64,000 bases of DNA from VYFG01 sp965248685 (GTDB taxonomy: Bacteria > Pseudomonadota > Gammaproteobacteria > Arenicellales > Poriferihabitantaceae): NCBI GenBank assembly GCA_965248685.1, contig CBDFKC010000003.1, positions 2,542,001-2,606,000 of the forward strand, read 5' to 3'. Positions 35,500 to 43,080 of this stretch are shown here, in pieces. The stretch's first letter is position 1. Each line of letters starts with the position of its first letter. The notes below the pieces were generated by a model. The model made no database searches. It was not told the DNA's origin and worked only from the letters and a program-made list of their open reading frames with translations. A program made the translations under genes and the position numbers.

Positions 35500-35823
35500 G
35501 TGAGTACTAATAACGAAAACGACGGGTCTCATCAACAGGGAAACCAGATTGATGAACCAAGCAGCGAAATAGTCGCCTTATATTGTCGCCATATACCTGA
35601 GTATCTATCAGAACTCCTTGCGGCGGCCAAAGACAATAACGAGGAGATGATATCTTTTCATTGTCACAAGATGAAATCTGCTGTTAAAACGATGGGTTTT
35701 GACAATATTGCCGTGTTATTGGAGACCATAGAGAATGAAAAGCCGAAGGGGGAGGAATTATCAGAGCTCTGTGATCGAGTTGATAAGCTGATTCGACATA
35801 CCATGGTGTTGCTCAATAAATAG
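35500..35823 (+). CDS. Orphan Hpt (histidine phosphotransfer) domain protein
   Basis: 107 aa from GTG 35500. The phospho-accepting histidine is H56 in SFHCHKMKSAVKTMGFDNIAVLLETIE, a typical Hpt helix. There is no kinase or receiver domain. The nearby hybrid kinase at 38015 ends with a receiver domain and has no Hpt, so this protein is a plausible next relay step. The final response regulator is not in the window. Confidence 0.8.
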   Translation: MSTNNENDGSHQQGNQIDEPSSEIVALYCRHIPEYLSELLAAAKDNNEEMISFHCHKMKSAVKTMGFDNIAVLLETIENEKPKGEELSELCDRVDKLIRHTMVLLNK

Positions 35824-35859
35824 TGGGCAAAAATGTAACCATTGTCCCAGCACTAGTTT

Positions 35860-36516
35860 TTAGCCCACCCTAGTTTTTATCGCAGCAGGACTATCGGTAA
35901 AAAATATTTTTATCGCCAGCCCAATCAAGATTAACCCACTACCCCAACCCAGCAATACGCTGGCGAAAGGTTTTCTGGATAATTTTTTTGCGAGGGCACC
36001 TCCAGCAAACGAAACGATGATATCCGAGGGTATTGCAGTTAGTGGAACCAGCATACCGAGTACCAACACCTGGGTACTGATGTCATCTCTAGAATAGTCA
36101 ACGAATTGGGGTAAAAATGCTAGCAGGAATAACGCAGTTTTAGGGTTGAGCAATTCTACGAGAATGCCCTGATATAGTATTTTAGAGAATGATGCCTGTT
36201 TGACCGACTGGACCGACATGTCATTTTTACCTGCCCCACGGATCAAATTATAACCCAGATAACAGAGATACAAGCCGCCACAAACCTGCAGCACGGTGAA
36301 TACCTGGGGGGAGATTTCGAAAATTACCGCTAGCCCGACAGCAGACGCAATGGCCAGTAGAATTCCACCGATTGCAAGTCCGATAGAAGAAGCGAAGCCA
36401 GCCGCTCGGCTTTGCCCGACACTTCTCGACAATACATAAAGCATTGAAGGGCCCGGTGACGCGCTTAACAATAGCCCGGCCAATGCCATGGCGATAATTG
36501 TATCTATAGTTGGCAT
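35860..36516 (-). CDS. LysE/RhtB family amino acid exporter
   Basis: 218 aa, six hydrophobic segments. The LysE/RhtB signature is at the N-terminus (GLLLSASPGPSMLYVLSRSVGQSRAAGFASSIGLAIGG), with YLGYNLIRG and LVELLNPKTALFLLAFLPQF. It probably exports an amino acid or homoserine lactone-like compound. It follows the IPNS-like gene on the same strand after a 116-bp AT-rich spacer that contains two TTCTAATTATTT-like repeats. Confidence 0.9.
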   Translation of the reverse strand: MPTIDTIIAMALAGLLLSASPGPSMLYVLSRSVGQSRAAGFASSIGLAIGGILLAIASAVGLAVIFEISPQVFTVLQVCGGLYLCYLGYNLIRGAGKNDMSVQSVKQASFSKILYQGILVELLNPKTALFLLAFLPQFVDYSRDDISTQVLVLGMLVPLTAIPSDIIVSFAGGALAKKLSRKPFASVLLGWGSGLILIGLAIKIFFTDSPAAIKTRVG

Positions 36517-36632
36517 TTATTGTATTCCCTATTTCCGATCTGCATAAAAAACAATCTAACTTAAGAACTAACTACGAATTTTCTAATTATTTTTTAATTT
36601 TCTTCTAATTATTTATTGGGTCTCTGCTATTT

Positions 36633-37760
36633 TTATAAACTGCTATAAATTCTCTTTTCAAATGGATTAGGGCCAGGGCGTATATCGGCCAGATTGAGTA
36701 GTCCTTGTTCAAATCGCTTTCTCAGGTACGGGAAGTCTCTCAGCAATTGACTAACCAAGTGTTCCCCTGCTACCACTGGTTGGTAGTGCTTTTGCTTTTC
36801 CCGGTATTTTTTGCAATTCACCGGACTGATCACCGTTTCGTAATTGGTTGCTGCGAAATAGGGCAGAGAAAATCTTTCGTCTCCGCGATCTACTACACGA
36901 TGTGCAGTTGCTACCAGCAACCCTCCGCTCCAGGCCTCGAGCATATCGCCAATATTAAAATAGAACGTATCATTTATCGGAGGTGCATCAATCCATTTTG
37001 AATTTTTGTCTAAAATTTGCAGATTAGCGGTTTTCGAATGCAGGATTGTAAAGCACTCATAGTCTGTGTGGGCTCCCATACCGATCTCTTGATTGGCAGG
37101 TTTACATTCGCTTTTCAAGTAATGTAATAAACGCAATTGAGATACCGGTTTTTGCATGTTGGAAGCAAAAAATCCCTCTGGCAGATCCAGTACCAATTCG
37201 AACGCCCTGCACATTGTCAGGGAAATTCGGTTCATGTGCTTGAGATAGCGGGACAGAATGTATTTAAATCCGGGCTGATCTGGCCAAACATTGGGACCCA
37301 GCAGGGGATTCCCTCTTACGAAATCGGGATCGTCACTAGGTAGATCAAGGCCGAGGTCGAATGCCTCATACCGACGCGGGCCTTGTTCGTCTGCGTAGTC
37401 GCCTTTCTCGGTTACTGGAACGTAGCCACGATGATTCCGTGCATTTCCAATATAAAATTGGTTCTTTTCAGCGAGATTTCTCGCAAAAAAGCATCTGGAT
37501 TGCTCATATACCGCGTCGATCAGGGAATCAGAAACGCCGTGATTTCGGATATATAGGAAACCAGTGTTCATAGCGATTTCGCCAATTCTATGGGCGGCAG
37601 ATCGCTGAATTCGGGGGTTTCTGTCATTGACCTTATCAATGTCAACGATTGGCAGCGAATCCCTTGTTGATTGGCGAGATGGAAAAGGCAGGACATTGCC
37701 TTTACGCAACCTGGAGCGCTGAGGTTTATTATTATTTTGCAGTACTTCGCTGCTTAACAT
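36633..37760 (-). CDS. Isopenicillin N synthase-like Fe(II)/2-oxoglutarate oxygenase
   Basis: 375 aa. An N-terminal DIOX_N-like segment (VDIDKVNDRNPRIQRSAAHRIGEIAMNTGFLYIRNHGV) and a C-terminal catalytic core: HTDYECFTILHS (H-x-D), ATAHRVVD (second H) and RFSLPYF (R-x-S, 2-oxoglutarate). The fold covers IPNS, ethylene-forming and gibberellin-type oxygenases; substrate unknown. The first about 45 residues are basic and may be a non-conserved tail. Confidence 0.88.
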   Translation of the reverse strand: MLSSEVLQNNNKPQRSRLRKGNVLPFPSRQSTRDSLPIVDIDKVNDRNPRIQRSAAHRIGEIAMNTGFLYIRNHGVSDSLIDAVYEQSRCFFARNLAEKNQFYIGNARNHRGYVPVTEKGDYADEQGPRRYEAFDLGLDLPSDDPDFVRGNPLLGPNVWPDQPGFKYILSRYLKHMNRISLTMCRAFELVLDLPEGFFASNMQKPVSQLRLLHYLKSECKPANQEIGMGAHTDYECFTILHSKTANLQILDKNSKWIDAPPINDTFYFNIGDMLEAWSGGLLVATAHRVVDRGDERFSLPYFAATNYETVISPVNCKKYREKQKHYQPVVAGEHLVSQLLRDFPYLRKRFEQGLLNLADIRPGPNPFEKRIYSSL

Positions 37761-38014
37761 TTTATGTACGCCGTTTAAGGTAACTCCAGCACAACCTACG
37801 TGGTGCCGGTGATCTCACGAGCGGAGACTCATCTTATGGGTCGACATCCCACATTGTAAGTACGCTAGTGAATCTCCAATGCTACACTGAAATCAGAGAA
37901 ATATGAACGCTCATCGTTAAATTAGTACCGATTATCGTTCAATTAAACCAAAATATCGGGAAAACCAATGGGATACTGATCGTTACGGGATTTTCAGCAG
38001 CCCCTTGGCGTAGG
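37761..38014. other. Intergenic region with short direct repeats
   Basis: 254 bp upstream of the IPNS-like gene and downstream of the histidine kinase. It contains two imperfect copies of a TATCGTTxAATTA-like sequence around 37913-37945. No gene, terminator or clear promoter was identified. Confidence 0.4.
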
Positions 38015-40006
38015 CTAAACCGCGATCGCTTTAGCCGGGGATTTAACGACGTTTACAATCATTGAACGCAATTCATCTGGATGAAAAGGTTTCACCAGAT
38101 GCCTGTCCATACCTGCGTCTCTGATTTCAGTCGGAGAGGCTGATAGAACGTCTGCGCTCATCGCGATAATGGGAATCTTGGAATTCGGAATCTGTAGACT
38201 TCTAATCTGCCTCGATGTTTCATAGCCAGTCCAACCGGGCATCTGCAGATCCATCAGCACAAAGTCGAAATCCTCTTGTTTGATCAATTCCAGACCCTTG
38301 TATCCATCCGCCGCAGTAAAAACTGTTATATCCCATTGTTCAAGAAATTCTTTGGCCACCAAAATATTGATCGGACTATCGTCAATGATCAATGCGGTGT
38401 ACTCAGATAGATCAGTATCCTCATCGATAGGATCCTCTACCAGGCGTTTGATTTCACTACTTACTGTATAGGGTAATTCGACAGTGAAAGTGGTTCCTTC
38501 ACCGGGTTCACTTTCAACCTTTATGTTACCCTGCTGTTGCTCAACCAACCGTCTGGCAATTCCCAGCCCCAATCCCACCCCAAAATAGAGACTGCTTTGC
38601 TCCGCATGAGCTTGTTCGTATCGTTCGAAAATTGAATCGAGGTTTTTATAGGGTATGCCAACACCGTCGTCGACCACCCGCATTTTCAGAACCAGGTCTT
38701 GCCCAGTGCGTTTTTTAACCTCGACCAGAATTTTAACGGTGCCTTGGTTGGTGAACTTAAGCGCGTTGAGCGCGAGATTGGTCAATATCTGAGATAGCCG
38801 GGTGGCATCGCCCATGAGAAGCGCCGGTACACCATCGTCAATTTCACAGATCAATGCATTGGACTTGTCCTGGGCCGGCGTATCCAACATTTGTCTCAGT
38901 CTGTTGATGAGGTCGCGCAGGTCGAATGTGGCCTGTTCAAATACCACTTTACCAGCCCCGAGTTTTTCGAATTCTAGAATATCGTTGATGATTTTTAACA
39001 AGGTCTCGCCTGAATACTCCATTGTTTCGAGCAATTCACTTGCCTTTGATCCGTTAACAGATTCACGCAAAAGACGGCTTAAATTCAGGATACCGTTAAG
39101 GGGAGTGCGAATTTCATGGGACATGACACTCATAAATTCGGTTTTACTTTGATCCGCTTTTTCTGCCGCTTCCTTAGCTTCAAAATAAGCGGTGACATCT
39201 ATGAAATAGAGGTTGGTATAACCACGATCCAAAAAGGGAATTATATCGACGGAATATATGGTGTCTTCGATGGGTAATGTGATCTGGTTTGCTTCGCCAG
39301 TTACCATTGCCTCAGAAACGTGTCGGTACAGGTTTCGATAACGGGTATGAAATGAATAGCTGTCCAGAACTTTAAGAATTTTTTCTGCATGGGGGTTTGC
39401 CAACGACACCTCAAATTCGAAAGACAGACGAAATACTGGATTGGGATTTTCCAGAGCGAACTGCGCAATATCTTCCCGTCCTTGCTGGTGCAGGGTTTTG
39501 GCAATCTTGGTCCCGGAAATTGCCGCCAGATCTCGTAGTATCTCGAGATGGTAGTCTTCGTAAAAACCTGGCTCAGAATGTTCGCTGTCAATTACCCCGA
39601 TGAGGTCGCCTTCAGCGAATATTGGGACCGCTAATTCTGAACGTCGAGCATCGTCGTCTACAATGTATCGATCGTCTTGCAAAGTATCGGAGATGATTTC
39701 AGGAGTGCCAGATTCAGCCACTGAACCGACAATTCCAGATCCCATGGCAATATCGATTGGATCTCTGATGGTTTCATCGTCGATATTCTTATTGCCATAG
39801 GCTGCTTTTTGTACCAGGACATTACGTTTTTCATCTAATAGATAAATGACGCAATCTTCGAATCCAAGACGATTAATACAGTTGGAAACGATGTCCCATA
39901 GCACGTCGTCTACCGTATTTTGCCGGTAGATCGACTTTGAAAAATAGGTGATTATGTCTAATCGACGTTGTAGTCGCATTAGCTCTTCAGCCTCTTGCTT
40001 CAACAA
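38015..40006 (-). CDS. Hybrid sensor histidine kinase (GAF - PAS-like - HisKA - HATPase - REC)
   Basis: 663 aa from a TTG at 40006 (a second TTG follows; GGAGG lies just upstream). GAF domain about 15-170 (GSGIVGSVAESGTPEIISD), PAS-like about 180-280, phospho-accepting histidine in MSHEIRTPLNG, ATPase motifs NLALNALKFT, DDGVGI and GVGLGLGI, then a receiver with ALIIDDSP, phospho-acceptor in DFVLMDLQMPGWTG and HLVKPF. No membrane segment, so it is a cytoplasmic sensor. It lacks an Hpt domain and output domain; the Hpt at 35500 may complete a relay. Confidence 0.92.
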   Translation of the reverse strand: MLKQEAEELMRLQRRLDIITYFSKSIYRQNTVDDVLWDIVSNCINRLGFEDCVIYLLDEKRNVLVQKAAYGNKNIDDETIRDPIDIAMGSGIVGSVAESGTPEIISDTLQDDRYIVDDDARRSELAVPIFAEGDLIGVIDSEHSEPGFYEDYHLEILRDLAAISGTKIAKTLHQQGREDIAQFALENPNPVFRLSFEFEVSLANPHAEKILKVLDSYSFHTRYRNLYRHVSEAMVTGEANQITLPIEDTIYSVDIIPFLDRGYTNLYFIDVTAYFEAKEAAEKADQSKTEFMSVMSHEIRTPLNGILNLSRLLRESVNGSKASELLETMEYSGETLLKIINDILEFEKLGAGKVVFEQATFDLRDLINRLRQMLDTPAQDKSNALICEIDDGVPALLMGDATRLSQILTNLALNALKFTNQGTVKILVEVKKRTGQDLVLKMRVVDDGVGIPYKNLDSIFERYEQAHAEQSSLYFGVGLGLGIARRLVEQQQGNIKVESEPGEGTTFTVELPYTVSSEIKRLVEDPIDEDTDLSEYTALIIDDSPINILVAKEFLEQWDITVFTAADGYKGLELIKQEDFDFVLMDLQMPGWTGYETSRQIRSLQIPNSKIPIIAMSADVLSASPTEIRDAGMDRHLVKPFHPDELRSMIVNVVKSPAKAIAV

Positions 40007-40082
40007 TTGCCTCCAGATCTTTCTAACTTTCAGGCAATCATGCCTTGAAACTGGATAAATATCAAAAGTTTAGACTTGATAT

Positions 40083-41279
40083 TTAAATATTTGCGAGCAC
40101 CGGTTTATGGCGCATTCCGGATTGGGCGTTGTAAACCAAAGCGATAGTCAGAATAGCGCCTCCAACCAACACGCTTGCACTTGGGATTTCGTTAAGCAGC
40201 AACCACGCCCATATCGGCGCTAAAATGACTTCGGACATACTGAGCAAGGCGAGCTCGGCCGCGGGTACAATCCGGGATCCAATGGTGATCAGGATCATGC
40301 CGCTGCTCAGTAGACAGGCACCCAGCGTGAATGCCAGAAGAAATTCCCATACCAGAATATCCAGGCTGACACCCTGGGCAACCAGGATCATGGATGACAG
40401 AATAATCGCAAACATGCCACCGAGAAAAACCACGGGCATGGTGTTTACTGACTTACCGATACGTAATGAGATGGTGAACACGGCGAATCCGAAAGCAGAA
40501 ATCAGTGCCAGTCCATCCCCCAGCCAGCTTCCACTGGAAAAATCATGATAAACCATCACCACAATACCCACCAGAGCCAATAACATCGCGCTAATAGTCG
40601 CAAGTCTGATTCGCTCATTAAGAATGAACCATCCGAGGAGCGCAGCCATAAAAGGTGCGGTAGCGAACAGGAAGGCAGCATTCGCTATGCCAGTGTAGTG
40701 TATTAAACATATTGTATATATCAGAACCCCCCAAATGTTCCAAGACAAGGCGCAGCCTACAGCCAATGGTTGTTCCCTTGGCAAAGGCTGGAACGCTGGA
40801 TTGGGGCATTTTGGGGGTTCCCTTCGGGCGAGGCGATATGCGGCCATCTACATTGTTGCATTTCTTATGAAGGGAACAACCATTCAGGGCGAAACGCGTC
40901 GCGTATCTGACCGCATCTCGTCTCGCTGATACATACAATATGTTTAATACACTACACTAATCATGCGAACGGCCGCGATACCGCCGGCATAGGCGGCCAC
41001 TAAAGCAAGTCCGCCAATGATGCCGCTGACGCCGGTGGCTGCGATGGATTGTACAGATCTTCCGCCAGACTGGTGCATAATGAGAAGCAGGACCATTGGA
41101 GTCATTCCGACCGACCGATACAATAAAATATGCCAGACTGTGGCGTGTTCAAACTGGCGTGCACCTAACGGAATAAACGACCAGAATATTCCGGCGCAAA
41201 GAACCAGGATCATACCCCTCATCATGGTCAGATTAGATCGCTCACTGCCGAAAGCAGGGCGCGTGGGGCGGGGAGGCAT
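40083..41279 (-). pseudogene. DMT (EamA) transporter split by a MITE-like insertion
   Basis: Two halves of one transporter: 41279 to about 40959 (N-terminal, ending VAAYAGGIAAVRMI) and about 40691 to 40083 (C-terminal, beginning GIANAAFLFATAPFMAALLGWF). The 267 bp between them are the element at 40692-40958. Removing exactly those bases joins both halves in frame to 309 aa, the normal EamA length. Today the first half stops at a TAA inside the element. The second half could only be made from a start inside the element (40847). Confidence 0.85.
40692..40958. mobile_element. 267-bp MITE-like element with 32-bp terminal inverted repeats
   Basis: Left TIR 40692-40723 begins AGTGTAGTGTATTAAAC; right TIR 40927-40958 is its inverse with one mismatch in 32. 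Inside are further inverted pairs: AATGGTTGTTCCCTT (40765-40779) with AAGGGAACAACCATT (40870-40884), and GAACCCCCCAAATG (40724-40737) with CATTTTGGGGGTTC (40808-40821, one mismatch). It encodes no transposase, so it would need one in trans. No target-site duplication longer than about 1-3 bp can be defined. It interrupts a DMT transporter gene. A solo end copy lies at 25663. Confidence 0.85.
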
Positions 41280-41508
41280 GGCATTATAAATAGAGGAGGA
41301 TAATGCGCCATATTATTCCCGAAAGAGTCTGGTCTCAAGATATATTTTGGACGTTTTTTCTGAATATTGTGGCGGCGGATTGCTATGTATGCTGAAGTAG
41401 TTCGGCTATCATCCGCTGTTCTTAAATATTCTGTTAACAGGTCTCAATGTCAGCACAATCCAGACTGTTACACTCGACTCGTTTTAATGTCCGGGGAATC
41501 CCTGCGCC

Positions 41509-42774
41509 ATGACTCGTTATTCCGCGTGGAGCGTATTTAAAAACGGGTTAACCGGCCAAAAAGGGTGGGATCGGGCCTGGCGTGATCCTGAACCAAAGCC
41601 CCATTACGACGTAGTAATTGTCGGCGCTGGATTACATGGGCTTGCTACCGCTTATTACCTGGCAAAGAATCACGGCGTACGCAATATTGCGGTGGTGGAA
41701 AAGGGCTGGCTTGGTGGCGGTAATGCTGGACGCAACACCACTATTGTGCGTTCCAACTACATGTTGCCGGGCAATCGCGGGTTTTACGAACATTCCCTTA
41801 AACTTTGGGAAAATTTGAGTCACGAATTAAACTATAACGTCATGTTTAGCCAAAGGGCTCATGTTTCTTTACTGCATAGCCCAGCAGCAAGAGATGCAGC
41901 TGCACGACGTTATAACACCATGCGCCTGACTGATACCGAGGGCGAGTTATGGGACCTCGCTACTTTGCAGCGCGAGGTGCCTCATCTAAACTACAATAAT
42001 GCGCGGTTCCCCATTATCGGTGCGATGGTTCAGCGTCGCGCAGGCACCGCTCGACATGACGCCGTAGCCTGGGGTTACGCCCGTGGTGCTGATCAATTCG
42101 GGGTCGATATAATCCAGAATTGCGAGGTTACTGGTGTGCGTCGGGAAAATGGGCGGGTCACATCAATCGAAACCAGCAAAGGTGAGATTGGCGCCGGAAA
42201 AGTCGGTTTTGCCGTGGCAGGTAATACCTCGCGCTTGTGGCAGATGGCAGATCTGGGTAAGTTGCCGATTGAGAGCCATAAACTCCAGGCATTTGTTTCA
42301 GAGCCGTTAAAACCGCTGCTCGATCAGGTCGTTGTATTTGGCGTTGGCGGTACCCATTTTTATATTTCCCAGTCGGACAAAGGCGGAATGGTGTTTGGCG
42401 GGGACCTGGATTGGTATAAGTCTTATGCCCAGCGTGGAAACCTGCCCATTGTTCAGGACGTGGCCGAATGTGCAACATCGATTCTGCCCTGTCTTGGACG
42501 GGTCCGACTATTGCGCCACTGGGCCGGCGTTATGGACATGTCGATGGATGGATCCGCGTTTATCTGCAAGACTCCGCTGGAGAATTTGTATCTGAATGCT
42601 GGTTGGAATTATGGCGGATTTAAGGCCAGCCCGGCTTCGGGTTGGTATTTTTCAGATTTGATCGCTAATGATCGGCCGGACCCAGTTATTGAAAATCTGG
42701 ATATTCGCCGGTTTGAGCGCGGTATTAATATTGATGAACGTGGCGCGGGACCTGATCCCAAGCTGCATGGATAG
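41509..42774 (+). CDS. soxB: Sarcosine oxidase beta subunit
   Basis: 421 aa. FAD-binding motif DVVIVGAGLHGLATAYYLAKNHG (about 34-56), then WLGGGNAGRNTTIVRSNYM and GWNYGGFKASPASG, which are highly typical of heterotetrameric SoxB. It oxidises sarcosine to glycine and passes formaldehyde to the alpha subunit. First gene of soxBDAG. No strong Shine-Dalgarno is visible. Confidence 0.96.
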   Translation: MTRYSAWSVFKNGLTGQKGWDRAWRDPEPKPHYDVVIVGAGLHGLATAYYLAKNHGVRNIAVVEKGWLGGGNAGRNTTIVRSNYMLPGNRGFYEHSLKLWENLSHELNYNVMFSQRAHVSLLHSPAARDAAARRYNTMRLTDTEGELWDLATLQREVPHLNYNNARFPIIGAMVQRRAGTARHDAVAWGYARGADQFGVDIIQNCEVTGVRRENGRVTSIETSKGEIGAGKVGFAVAGNTSRLWQMADLGKLPIESHKLQAFVSEPLKPLLDQVVVFGVGGTHFYISQSDKGGMVFGGDLDWYKSYAQRGNLPIVQDVAECATSILPCLGRVRLLRHWAGVMDMSMDGSAFICKTPLENLYLNAGWNYGGFKASPASGWYFSDLIANDRPDPVIENLDIRRFERGINIDERGAGPDPKLHG

Positions 42775-42783
42775 GGTAACAAC

Positions 42784-43080
42784 GTGATTCGAATAAATTG
42801 TCCGTATTGCGGCGAACGAGACCACAGTGAATTTACCTATGGCGGTGACGGCAGCGTGGTTTATCCCGAACTGGATGCGCCAGAAGAGGAGTGGGTGGAC
42901 GCGATTTATTTTCGTGAGAACATTCGTGGAATGCAAACTGAAACCTGGCAGCACGTCAATGGGTGTCGACTTTGGCTGGTCGTTGAGCGCGATACCATGA
43001 CCCACAAAATAAAATCTGTTCGAGCCGCGCATGATGGAATTGCCAAGGTATGCGGCAATTCTGGAGGGCCGGACTTATGA
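42784..43080 (+). CDS. soxD: Sarcosine oxidase delta subunit
   Basis: 98 aa from GTG 42784, 9 bp after soxB. INCPYCGERDHSEFTYGGD contains the cysteine/histidine zinc site of SoxD; HVNGCRLWLVVERDT is also typical. The stop overlaps the soxA start (ATGA). Small structural subunit of the heterotetramer. Confidence 0.94.
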   Translation: MIRINCPYCGERDHSEFTYGGDGSVVYPELDAPEEEWVDAIYFRENIRGMQTETWQHVNGCRLWLVVERDTMTHKIKSVRAAHDGIAKVCGNSGGPDL

